DNA of 64,000 bases, taken from the NCBI GenBank assembly GCA_033977485.1, contig CM066984.1:46820600-46884599 (forward strand). The letters are read 5' to 3'. The notes under the pieces are model-generated. The model worked only from the letters and a program-made list of their open reading frames with translations, was not told the origin of the DNA and did no database searches. This DNA is from Hydrangea macrophylla (Eukaryota; Streptophyta; Magnoliopsida; Cornales; Hydrangeaceae). Shown piece by piece: positions 22,301-33,324 of this stretch (positions within the stretch are counted from its first letter, which is position 1; each line of letters starts with the position of its first letter). The position numbers and the translations under genes were made by a program.

Positions 22301-23745
22301 AACGCCACGAAATCTTACTCGCACCTCAAACATACCTAAATAAACTTGTGGGAACTAATGGAATGCATGAAGGATTCACGGTTTACCAAAAATGCGAAAA
22401 AATGACTCTTAACTCACTTAGGCTTGGAAAAGCTTAGTTATTGAGGTTTCGAGTAGTGAATCGGAAAACCGCTTAACCAAACGCCACGAAATCTTACTCG
22501 CACCTCAAACATACCTAAATAAACTTGTGGGAACTAACGGAATGCATAACGCATTCACGGTTCACAAAAAATGCGAAAAAAACGACTCTTTACTCACTTA
22601 GGCTTGAAAAAGCTTAGTTCTTGAGGTTTCGAGTAGTGAATCGGTAAACTGCTTAACCAAACGCCACGAAATCTTACTCGCACCTCAAACATACCTAAAT
22701 AAACTTGTGGGAACTAATGGAATGCATAAAGGATCCACGGTTTACAAAAAATGCGAAAAAATGACTCTTAACTCACTTAGGCTTGGAAAAGCTTAGTTAT
22801 TGAGGTTTCGAGTAGTGAATCGGTAAACCGCTTAACAAAACGCCACGAAATCTTACTCGCACCTCAAACATACCTAAATAAACTTTTGGGAACTAATGGA
22901 ATGCATAAAGGATTCACGGTTTACAAAAAATGCGAAAAAATGACTCTTAACTCACTTAGGCTTGGAAAAGCTTAGTTATTGAGGTTTCGAGTAGTGAATC
23001 GGAAAACCGCTTAACCAAATGCCACGAAATCTTACTCGCACCTCAAACATACCTAAATAAACTTGCGGGAACTAACGGAATGCATAACGCATTCACGGTT
23101 CACAAAAAATGCGAAAAAAATGACTCTTTACTCACTTAGGCTTGAAAAAGCTTAGTTCTTGAGGTTTCGAGTAGTGAATCGGTAAACCGCTTAACCAAAC
23201 GCCACGAAATCTCACTCGCACCTCAAACATACCTAAATAAACTTGTGTGAACTAACGGAATGCATTACGCATTCACGGTTAAAAAAAATTCTAAAAAGTG
23301 ACTCTTTAGACACTTATTCAAGATAAAAGCTTAGTTATTGAGGTTTTGAGTAGTGAATACGTAAACCGCTTACCCAAACGCCACGAAACTTTTCTCGCAC
23401 CTGAAACATACCTAAATAAACTTGCGTGAACTAACGAAATGCTTTACGGATTCACGGTTCACAAAAAATGCGAAAAAATGATTCTTTAGACACTTATGGT
23501 TAAAAAAGCTTAGTTATTGAGGTTTTGAGTAGTGAATCGGTAAACCACTTAACCAAACGCCACGAAACTTTTCTCTCACCTCAAACATACCTAAATAAAC
23601 TTGCGTGAACTAACAGAATGCTTTACGGATTCACGATTCACAAAAAAATGCGAAAAAGTGACTCTTTAGACATGCACTTATGCTTGAAAAAGCTTAGTTA
23701 TTGAGGTTTTGATCGAGTAGTGAATCAGTAAACCGCTTAACCAAA
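19386..23745 (+). repeat. 179-bp satellite array, about 24 full copies plus a partial, with trimer higher-order repeats
   Basis: Counting from GCTTAGTT, units start at 19386, 19565, 19744, 19923, 20102, 20281, 20460, 20639, 20819, 20998, 21177, 21357, 21536, 21715, 21894, 22074, 22253, 22432, 22612, 22791, 22970, 23150, 23329, 23508 and 23692. The spacing is 179 or 180 bp, with one 184. Sub-types differ in one block: type A has ATAAAGGATCCACGG, B has ATAACGCATTCACGG, C has ATGAAGGATTCACGG. In 20460-22790 they recur as C-B-A trimers of exactly 538 bp (20460, 20998, 21715, 22253), with one extra C at 21536. Units from 23150 on are more diverged. No ORF spans the array. Confidence 0.97.
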
Positions 23746-24127
23746 CATAGTTTACTCTTTTATTATTTTATATATAACTAATTAATGAAAACTTTATCTT
23801 TTTTGTAGGTACAAAGTTTCACAATTTGATGGAAGGTTCTACCAAACAAACCACTTTTTTGGTTGGGCTAATTCTTTTTTGTTGCTTTCGTGGTTTTATT
23901 AGTACTTTTTGATGAATATGTAAATAATTTGTATATGTTATTAGTTTTGCACTAGACTCGTATCGATTGTATACTTTTTGTTCATACCAATTAATTGGTT
24001 GATATTGTGATGAATCGATGACATTTAGTCGTTAAAATAGATTATATATTGAGTTGGATTTAATTTTGTACAGGGTGCATGGCATTCTATATATGTACAG
24101 GGTGGTATATATTGTTTGTACAGGGTG
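23746..24127 (+). other. Non-coding region after the satellite array
   Basis: AT-rich with no ORF of note. The acceptor-like TTTTTTGTAG followed by GTACAAAG near 23808 may begin a terminal untranslated exon of the second CACTA gene. Two short direct repeats (TGTACAGGGTG) precede the subterminal motifs. Confidence 0.35.
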
Positions 24128-24750
24128 GTATTTATGTCACTTTTACTGTATTTATGTCACTTTAAGCTAGGCTTTTTATGTAATAATTTTGTTTGGTATT
24201 TATGTCACTTTTTAACTTTTATGTCACTTTATGTTAAAAGTGACATAAATAAAATTGTATTTATGTCACTTTTTAGACTTTGATGTTATGATTTTGTTTG
24301 GTATTTATGTCACTTTTCTACTTTTATGTCACTTTATGTTAAAAGTGACATAAATAAAATGGTATTTATGTCACTTTTAAGTATTTATGTCACTTTTTAG
24401 ACTTTGATGCAATAATTTTGTTTGGTATTTATGTCACTTTTCTACTTTTATGTCACTTTAGTTTAAAAGTGACATAAATAGGTATTTATGTCACTTTTTA
24501 TTAACAAATGTGATAGTTTTATGAAACATTTATGTCACTTTTAAAACATTTATGTCGCCTCCATTTATGTCACTTTAAAAGTGACATAAATACCTATTTA
24601 TGTCACTTTTTAAGTGACATAAAAAGCCTCCATTTATGTCACTTTTAAAACATTTATGTCGCCTCCATTTATGTCACTTTTTTTTCCAAAAAAAAGTGAC
24701 ATAAATACCTATTTATGTCACTTTTTAAGTGACATAAAAAGCCTTTTTCC
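24128..24750. repeat. Right subterminal repeat array of the CACTA element
   Basis: More than twenty copies of TTTATGTCACTTT or its complement AAAGTGACATAAA occur, often as inverted pairs. Two larger blocks are also duplicated (CCTCCATTTATGTCAC around 24560-24670, and GATTTTGTTTGGTATTTATG around 24185-24430). The right terminal inverted repeat (24729-24758) overlaps the end. Confidence 0.9.
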
Positions 24751-24758
24751 TTGTAGTG
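24729..24758 (-). repeat. Right terminal inverted repeat of the CACTA element
   Basis: The complement of 1955-1984 with two mismatches, ending CTTGTAGTG and followed by the AAT target duplication. Confidence 0.95.
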
Positions 24759-24796
24759 AATCGATATGTCTCTTGTAGGCGATACTCGTTATTATC

Positions 24797-27700
24797 ATGG
24801 TAGGACCCTGGAGAAATCACCAAGCGCGAATTGGAGCACCTATTCCGGAAGGGGTGGATCCGACAGGAATTTTTGAAGCCTTTATGCAAAGGATGGAGCA
24901 TGTGGGAGACATGTACAATCACTCCACTCACCAGAGAACTATTGCACCACTGCCACCAAGACAGACTGGAGATAAGTTGTTAGCAAACTTTCGTGGGTTA
25001 CGTCTAGAGAAGTTCGATGGACTAACAGAACCATGGAAAGCAGAACAATGGATAAGAGAAATGGAGTTAATATTTGAAGCTTTGGAATGCAGTGAACAAG
25101 AGAAGCGCCGTCTTGCTACATTCCAGCTCACTTATGCCACCGCAGATTGGTGGGAAGCTGAACGAGCCACTATCGGGACCGATGCTGCTACAGCTATGTC
25201 GTGGGAGACATTCAAAGGCAGGTTTTTGGAGAAGTATTTTCCCGAAGATGAGAGAGATCAACAAGAGAAGAATTTTCTCAATCTAGTTCAAGGAGGATGG
25301 ACTGTACGAGAATACACAACACAGTTTGAGCGTCTATCCAGATTTGCTCAACATATGATAGACACTCCACAGAAGAAGGTGAAGAGATTTCACCAAGGAT
25401 TGAACCCCCATCTCAGACATATGATGGTTGGTCATCTGAATCAATCATTCGAAGGGATCGTCAAATTTGCTGCAGGATTGGAAAAGGATGCTTATCCAGC
25501 ACAGCAACCACAGGTGAATCGACCCCAGCCGTCAAGAGGGTTTCAACAGAGGAATTTCCAAAACCAGTTGCCAAGAAATACCCAAGGTTGGAGACCACAG
25601 AGTAATTTCCAAAGGAACAAGAGAACCTGGGAAGGAACCAGAAAGCCACCACAGGGCTATACTCGACCCTAGCAATATCACCAGCAGGGACCACAGCCTC
25701 AGGCACTGCTAACAGCCCTGCCAAGCAATAGCGGAGGATGTTTTAATTACGGAAAGCCAGGGCATGTCGCCAGATTCTGTACAACCGCTAGAACTAACCG
25801 CAGAATGGATGTTGTCTGTCGGAATTGCAACAAGTCGGGACATCTAAGTAAAGATTGCCGTGCACCTCGAGAAGGGTATTATGGAGCACCAGTTCAAGGA
25901 ATTCAAGGACCACCAGATCCGACAAGGATGAATGCTATCATCCCAGGAGAAGTAGGCTTTAATGCTGACGAGTAGCAACATTTGGAAGGTACGCTGGTAC
26001 TCTTTCATAGTCCAGTTAAAGCTTTATTTGATACTGAAGCTGCACGCTCATTTATTGCTGTTAAGATTGTGCGTCAATTGGGTTTAGAACCCCAGACACT
26101 TGAGTCAGCACTTAATGTTGTGTCACCATTAGGAGTGACTGTCAAGTTGGGTAAAGTATGTAAAGATTGCCCATTGACTTTGGGAGATAGGAATCTTCCA
26201 GCAGACTTGGTAGTTCTGTCAATGTCCGAGTTCGACATTATCCTAGGAATGGATTGGTTGACTAAGTATAGTGCCAATCTGGATTGCCCTACTAGGACAA
26301 TTGTATTTCCGATACAAGGAAAGCTGACGATCAGATTTCAGTGTCAGTCAACGAGCGACGTGTTCCTTACGAGTAGTTTGGCTACAATCGGGAGTACGAA
26401 TACAGAACTCACGATGGATCAGATTCCTACTGTACAAGATTTTCAGGATGTATTTCAGGATATTAAAGGACTTCCACCGAAAAGAGAAATAGACTTTTGT
26501 GTGGAATTAATACCCGAAACATTGCCTATTTCCAAGACACCATATAGGATGGCGCCAACAGAGATGTTGGAACTGAAGAAGCAAGTTCAGGAACTTGAAG
26601 ATTTAGGATTTATTCGCCCGAGTACGTCACCTTGGGGAGCACCAGTTCTGTTTGTGAAGAAGAAAGACGGAACACTTCGACTCTGTATAGACTACAGGGA
26701 GTTGAACAAGGTTACGATCAAGAATAGATATCCACTTCCTCGAATAGATGGCCTATTCGATCAGTTACAAGGATCCAGGATCTTTTCAAAGATCGATCTT
26801 CGTTCTGGATATCATCAGTTATTAGTTCGACCGGAGGATGTTTCGAAGAGAGCATTCAGGACAAGATACGGGCATTATGAGTTTTTAGTTATGCCTTTTG
26901 GATTGACGAATGCGCCAGCAGTATTTATGGACTTGATGAATAGAGTATTCAGACCATATCTAGATAAATTCATCATAGTATTCATCGACGACATTTTGAT
27001 TTATTCAAAGACGGAGGAAGATCATAAGGAGCATTTACAGATTGCTTTACACACACTTCGAGATAGTAAGTTATATGCAAAGTTCAGCAAGTGTGAATTT
27101 TGGCTACAAGAGGTCAAATTCTTGGGACATGTTATATCTCAGGATGGTATCTCTGTGGACTCATCTAAGATCGATGCAGTCTTAAACTGGAACCAACCAA
27201 CCAATGCAACAGAGGTTAGAAGTTTTCTGGGTTTAGCAGGATACTACAGAAGATTCGTTGAAGGATTTTCCAAGATAGCAGGACCTTTAACAGATTTGAC
27301 AAGGAAGGAGACGAAGTATGAATGGACGAACAAGCATGAGGGTGCATTTCAGGAGTTAAAAGAGAGATTGACTTCTACACCAGTACTCGCAATACCTAAG
27401 AGTGGAGAAAGGTATGTGATCTACAGTGATGCATTGCACCAAGGACTTGGTTGTGGGCTTATGCAAAACGGGAATGTGATTGCATATGGATCAAGACAAC
27501 TGAAGGTACATGAGAAGAATTACCCTACGCATGATTTGGAATTGGCAGCAAAAGTGTTTGCCTTAAAGATTTGGAGACACTATCTGTACGGAGAAAAGTT
27601 TGATCTGTTTTCCGATCATAAGAGCTTGAAGTATTTGTTCTCTCAGAAGGAGTTGAACATGCGACAACGAAGATGGATGGAATTACTCAAGGACTATGAC

Positions 27701-29300
27701 TTTTCATTGCAATACCATCCAGGTAAAGCAAATGTCGTAGCGGATGCTTTGAGTCGTAAACCTCGACTAGTAATCGCTGCATTATTAATTCGAGAATGGC
27801 AAACATTGGAGGTGTTAACTGAATTCGAACTTCAGCCAGTGGAACCAATGGAAGGACAGCATTTTGGATGTCTTATGGTACAACCAACTTTGATTAGCCG
27901 TATCATAGCAGCTCAGCAGATAGCAGAAGATTTGAAGTTATGGTTCGCCAAGATGTCAGCTAAAGAACCAAAAATTTGGAATGTTAGTACAGACGGAGCC
28001 TTACGATGTAAAGGTAGACTCTGTGTACCTAATAAGGAAAATCTTCGGAAAGACATATTGGATGAAGCTCATAAGTCACAAATGACGATTCATCCTGAAG
28101 GTACAAAGATGTACACGGATCTGAAAAGGAATTTCTGGTGGGAGGGAATGAAGCGAGAAGTGGCTGAGTATGTTTCTCAGTGTCTTACTTGTAAACAAGT
28201 AAAGGCAGAACATCAGAAACCATCTGGACTTTTACAGTCGTTACCAATTCCTCAATGGAAATGGGAACATATCACCATGGATTTTGTGGTAGGATTGCCA
28301 AAGTCACAGCAAAACCACGACGCTATTTGGGTAATCGTGAATCGACTTACGAAGACGGCATATTTTATTGCCTATAGTATGACGTATCCAGTAGAACGGT
28401 TAAGCCGGATGTATCTACAGCACGTGATATAGTTACACGGGGTACCTGTATCTATTGTGTCAGATCGAGATTCACGCTTTACTGCAGAGTTTTGGAAAAG
28501 TCACCAAACAGCGATTGAGTTCAGATTTTCATCCACAGACCGATGGGCAAACTGAACGAGTTAACCAAGTAATGGAAGATATGTTACGTTCTTGTGTTAT
28601 TGATTTTGAGAATTCTTGGGAGACGCACTTACCTTTGATAGAGTTCGCTTACAACAACAGTTATCATTCGAGCATAGGAATGGCGCCGTTCGAAGCTTTG
28701 TACGGAAGACCTTGCCGATCGCCGCTATGTTTGACTGAAGTCGGAGATACTCAACTTCTTGGGCCAGAGATGGTACGAGAAACTAATGAGAAGATTCAGA
28801 TTGTACGTGAGAAGATGAAGACAGCCTAGACTAGACACAAGAGTTATGCTGACAAGCGACACAAAGATTTAGAGTTTGCCGTTGGAGATCACGTGCTACT
28901 CAAAATTTTGCCAGTTCGAGGAATCGTCAGATTCTGTCAGAAGGGAGGCAAGTTATCGCCGCGATTCATCGGACCATTCGAGATTCTAGAACGTGTTAGG
29001 AAAGTTGCTTATCGACTTGCATTGCCGCCAAAGATGTCAGGAGTGCACAACGTTTCCCACATCAGTATGTTGAGGAAATGTGTTCACAATCCAGCACACG
29101 AGATCAACTTCGAAGATATTGAAGTCAACGACAACGTTACATTCAACGAAGGACCTGTTCGTATTTTAGATCGTGGGATCAAGAAGCTTAGAAACAAAGA
29201 AATTTCGTTAGTCAAGATCCAGTGGAAGCATCATGATGAAGGAGAAGCTTCATGGGAGCTAGAGTCAGAAATGCGTGAGAAGTTTCCATTTTTGTTTTAG
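24797..29300 (+). pseudogene. Element A gag-pol polyprotein (gag, protease, RT, RNase H, integrase, chromodomain), decayed
   Basis: The frame starts at ATG 24797. Order: gag, two CCHC knuckles, aspartic protease, RT (FIDDILIYS near 26985), RNase H, integrase (HPEGTKMY zinc region, MDFVVGLP), GPF region ([12 protein letters not shown]), and a chromodomain ending WELESEMREKFPFLF. Damage: in-frame stops at 25670-25672, 25973-25975, 28430-28432 and 28827-28829; a deletion/frameshift around 28490-28510 in the integrase core; knuckle 1 has Tyr for its second Cys (CFNYGKPGH); the protease motif reads DTEA instead of DTGA. Element B shows the intact-looking counterparts. The chromodomain places it with the chromoviruses, and the RT with Tekay/Del. 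This copy cannot encode a working polyprotein. The preceding leader is interrupted by the CACTA element ending at 24758. Confidence 0.93.
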
Positions 29301-29339
29301 ACCTTGTGTGTTTCCAATTTCGAGGACGAAATCTTTTGT

Positions 29340-29353
29340 TGAGTGGTGGATGA
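29340..29353 (+). other. Polypurine tract of element A
   Basis: TGAGTGGTGGATGA lies directly before the 3' LTR start TGTAATACCC and would prime plus-strand synthesis. It is purine-rich but interrupted by T. Confidence 0.6.
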
Positions 29354-30314
29354 TGTAATACCCTGTATTTCCAATAAATATTTATTCACAGAGATTCTAT
29401 ATACTTCCCTTGACCATTCATGAAATTTCATCTTCGATCGATCGAAGCTCTTTCGAGCGATCGAGCATCCCATACGTTCAAGCGATCGAACCCTTTTTTG
29501 AGCGATCGAAACCCTACCGACATAAATTTAATACGTGGTCCCCACTTTGATCGATCAAACCCTTTTTCAATCGATTTAACTGACCGATCTGAGTTCGATC
29601 GATCGAGAATCATTCGATCGATCGAGAGTGCAATTATCAGAATTCCAGTTTCTGCGCAAATGCTGCCACCTACACTCCCAATTCCTCTATATATACACTG
29701 CATTCGTGTGTTATGTGTTTGCTGAACTTAAGATTTTGAGAGAGAGAGAGAGAGTGGTGAGTTTTGTGTGTGTTTATATATATATACACAATTATATACA
29801 CACACATACATATATATATCCGGGAGACCGAGAGAAGAAGAAAGATCAGAAGAAGAAAAAGAACAAGAAGAAGGAGAGAAAGAGAGAAGGAGACAGGGAG
29901 AGACAGAGGCAGAGAGAGAGAAAGAGGAAATCATTAAAAAAGCTTTGAAGCTTTCAACCGAGCCAAACGCGCCCTTAACGACTTTCGGTGAGTTCCAAAC
30001 TCACTCGGTAGCTTAGTTATGATGTTTTATGTATTCTAGATGTATAAATCATAACCCAAACACCCCTAGCACATTCTGCACGTTCACAGGCAGAATCTGT
30101 GGAAAATGAAGTTCGATCGATCGAACTGAGTTCAATCAATTGAACATCCCTGAGTCTCAATCGATCAAGAATACTTCAATCGATCGAGACTACCTTCACT
30201 TCGATCGATCGAGAAGACTTTAATCGATCGAACAGCACTTTCTTCGAGCGATCGAGATGATCTCAATCGATCGAACCTAGCAGAACATGAATGTATTTCC
30301 TTTCAGTTTATAAT
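29354..30314 (+). repeat. 3' LTR of element A, first part
   Basis: Starts TGTAATACCC and is cut at 30314 by element B (target duplication ATAAT, 30310-30314). It contains two dense clusters of CGATCGATCGA-type motifs (about 29433-29635 and 30112-30285), a TATA box and GA/TA-rich leader sequence. Short ORFs here are not real genes. Confidence 0.92.
29688..29696 (+). promoter_or_regulatory. Likely TATA box in the LTR of element A
   Basis: TATATATAC preceded by CAATTCCTC in otherwise mixed sequence. A GA-repeat leader follows about 40 bp downstream. This is a typical LTR promoter arrangement, but no start site is known. Confidence 0.45.
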
Positions 30315-33280
30315 TGTCACGCCCCGACGTAGCATAATTCAGGAAAGCATTTAATTTCCTTTATGGACTCGTAGGTCGTGACAAGTGAGTATGACCAATT
30401 GTCCCTGCAACAAATAACTTAACAACATTTCTAAAGCAAAGGATACTAACAGAACATAAGCTCCGAAATAAAAACTTACTAAACTATTACAATAGTCATA
30501 GTCTTAGGCACAAAACGCCTTATTCAAAAGTCTAAACTAGTTTATTACAAACCCCAAATTAAAATACATAGGAAATATAAAGCAGCCTCCTGGAAAGTCT
30601 CCTGACTCTAAGTAGCATAGTCAAAATACCCTGGCTTCTCCTGACCCTGAAAATCTGGACATACAGTCCAGGACGCATCAACGCCGTCAGCTTATGAAAG
30701 CTGGTGAGCAAAATAAACAAGTGCTCGCAATGTATATATAAGCATATAAACAACGGTGCAATTTTAACTTAACAGTAATATATTCAAGGTTCCAATTCCA
30801 ACATAACCCACGGGGGAAAATAAAGAAAACAATAAATATGTGACCATGCATGAGCAATGTAATATCTCATCTTTCTGACTCTTTTCTCTCAACAAAACTC
30901 AACACAAACAAACCATTATCTCAGATACCAGGAATACTATCCGATCAATATCCAAAACAGCACACCAAACTATCGCTTCAGATACCAGGAATAATATCCG
31001 ATCAATATCTAAGCCACACTCAATACCATCATTTCGGATACCAGGAATAATATCCGATCAATATCCGAAACAAGCGCCTTAGATACCAGGAATAATATCC
31101 GATCGATATCTAAGCCGTACACAACACTACCACCATCGCTTCGGATATCAGGAATATTATCCGATCAATATCCGAAACGCGCGCCTTAGATACCAGGAAT
31201 ATTATCCGATCGATATCTAAGTCGTACACAACACTATCATCTCCAAAATACCAAGAATAATATCCGATCGATATAGAGGTCGCACAACTAGAACGCCACT
31301 CTTTACTCTTTTCACACTTTCTCACACACATGCATGTTGGCACAACCTCAACCCTAATATGTATGTCAATGTTTCATAAATAACACCATTAATAAATCAC
31401 ATGAATGTCATCAAACTTTAAACATAAAGGAATTCACAGAATTAAAGAAATAATACGCGTACGGGGATTGAAAATTCGTAATTCATTGCCTTAATTATTT
31501 TAAACATAACTAATAGCATTCTAAAAAAACTGCTACTGAAATCCTCGTTTTCTGTCCAAACGGTGCAGAATCTGAGAAAATTGCATTAGACGAAAAGTGT
31601 GCAGAATCGAGTTTTTCTTGGGACAGCGCGGGCAGAACCTTAAATTTCATTCGTTTTCCTAACAAAAATCTGAAAACAAAATTCTGCTACTGTTAAAATT
31701 AAAAGAGAAAATATTAGATTGAATTTCTAATATACTTTTTCTGCTACTGTAATCCTCATTTTCTGCCCAAACGGTGCAAAATCTGAGAAAATTGCATTAG
31801 ACAAAAAGTGTGCAGAATCGAGTTTTGCTTGGGACAACGCGGGCAGAACCTTAAATTTCATTCGTTTTCCTAACAAAAGTCTGAAAACAAAATTCTGCTA
31901 CTGTTAAAATTAAAAGAGAAAATATTAGATTGAATTTCTAATATACTTTGAAGTAATGCCATTAAAAATGAGTTATAATTTGTATACATGAATTACATAT
32001 CAACAGAAAGCTCTTTGAGTCTAGTTTCCAACGCTTCAAACCGTGCGCGTTTTCGAGTTTCCTAGAGGAAGTTATGGCCGTTATACTAAAAGTCGTCAGT
32101 GCTGAAAAATGCAACCGGTTGGAACCAGCTGTTTCTTCCCTGTTACGAATTTAGAACCTGTTTTTGACCCATTTCTGAAATCTACTTCAACCAAGACATG
32201 TAATATATGGATTTCTTCGTTTTTCCGCAAGGATTACGAATACGCGATCGGTTTTAACTAATTTCAATCGTAGCTCTCGGATTTCACGTAAAACCGAGAG
32301 GTGACAAAACTTTAAATCAACGGTACGTCGCGATACGGATGAATTAAGCCGTAGGATTCGAACCGTAGCCTATTGGGATCAATATCTTTCAATTACAATT
32401 CACGGATTCGATTTTGATTAACTTTTTCAAAGCTCCATTTTTAAGCTCTAATGGTGTATCATATATATATACACATATACACATATATATACTGAAATTT
32501 ACATATATAGACATTGAGAGTGAGTTTAAATTACTCACAGAGACGGTTATACAGAAATTTAAAGGCCGAGAACTTCCGCCGTAATAATCCGTCGTTGAGA
32601 ATTTCCTCCTCCGTTCTTGATTTTGGTAACCCAATATGTGTATATATATGTGTGTCTAAGTATGTGACTGATTATATATATAAACTGTATGTGTGTGTTG
32701 TGTGATCTTGAGAGAGCAAGAGAGTGATTGAGAGAATTTGAGAGAGTTTAGAGGTGAGAGATGAGAGACTGTGAGTGAGTGATTGAGAGAGAGAGAGCTG
32801 CCGAGAGAGATGAGAGGTAGTCCAAAAGGGGGATTAGTGGGTGTATAAATAATATGCAAAGTGCTTGGCACTATGCATATAAAACACTAAAGTTAGCATT
32901 ACACACACATTCACAAAGCACTCCAGCACTAAGTTAGGCACACACTGCACTAATTTCTTGGGTGCTTTCCATGTGTACACAAGATACCCTTGTGTGTGTT
33001 GAGCTCACGCAATGATACACACACACAGGTAAAATTATACTGCCCATTCCCAAAACTGGTATTTTACGGTTGAAATAAAAATACAGAAAATTATATTAAT
33101 GTAGGAATTCAATTCCCGGTTGTACAAAAATATAGATATCGATTTTGAAACCATAGAAAATGTTTTGAAAATTACATTTTGACCCCAGATAATTATTACA
33201 AAGAGAAATTAAATTAAAATACTCATGGAAATAAAATGCAATATTTATTTATTAATGATAATAAAATACAGGGCGTTACA
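30315..33280 (-). repeat. 3' LTR of element B
   Basis: Near-identical to 37997-40964. It contains seven hairpin-forming units (30922-31272), a roughly 209-bp tandem duplication (about 31530-31737 and 31740-31950), and TA, CA and GA microsatellites. Short ORFs occur in both LTR copies and are not credible genes. Confidence 0.96.
30922..31272. repeat. Seven tandem palindromic units in the LTR of element B
   Basis: Each unit has a core of the form ACCAGGAATAATATCCGATC, flanked by arms. In units 3 and 5 the arms are TTCGGATA and TATCCGAA. In units 4 and 6 they are CTTAGATA and TATCTAAG. Both arms change together, so pairing is preserved. Units 1, 2 and 7 pair less well. The same array is at about 38600-38953 in the other LTR. 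Confidence 0.85.
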
Positions 33281-33295
33281 CCCTACCCACCTTAA
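33281..33295 (-). other. Polypurine tract of element B
   Basis: On the minus strand this reads AAGGTGGGTAGGG directly before the 3' LTR. Confidence 0.8.
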
Positions 33296-33324
33296 CAGAG
33301 ATTTCGCCCCGAAATCTGAGCTAA

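Larger units (their letters stand above)
1955..24758 (+). mobile_element. 22.8-kb CACTA (En/Spm) DNA transposon
   Basis: The left end begins CACTACAAG and the right end finishes CTTGTAGTG. The outer 30 bp match as inverted repeats at 28 of 30 positions. The element is flanked by the same 3-bp target duplication, AAT, at 1952-1954 and 24759-24761, as expected for CACTA elements. Inside are subterminal repeats, a TNP2 transposase gene, a Transposase_24/Ulp1-type gene, captured gene fragments, a MITE and a 179-bp satellite array. Both genes read left to right. It is inserted in the leader of gypsy element A, just upstream of gag. The intact TNP2 reading frame and near-matching ends suggest a fairly recent, possibly still mobilisable element, although the second gene is frameshifted. 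Confidence 0.96.

Noticed and set aside
19386..23745. CRISPR-like regular repeat array
   Set aside because: Units are contiguous 179-bp monomers without spacers, in a plant transposon. It is a satellite array.
19386..23745. Centromeric satellite
   Set aside because: The monomer length is suggestive, but 24 copies inside a transposon do not make a centromere and nothing here shows CENH3 association.
29420..30016. ORFs of about 100 codons in the LTR of element A, rich in Arg/Ser/Asp or Glu/Arg/Lys
   Set aside because: They are translations of the CGATCGATCGA clusters and the GA-repeat leader.
30559..32871. Short ORFs in the LTR of element B (also present in the second LTR)
   Set aside because: They are identical in both LTRs only because the LTRs are nearly identical. 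Composition is low-complexity and no domain is visible.
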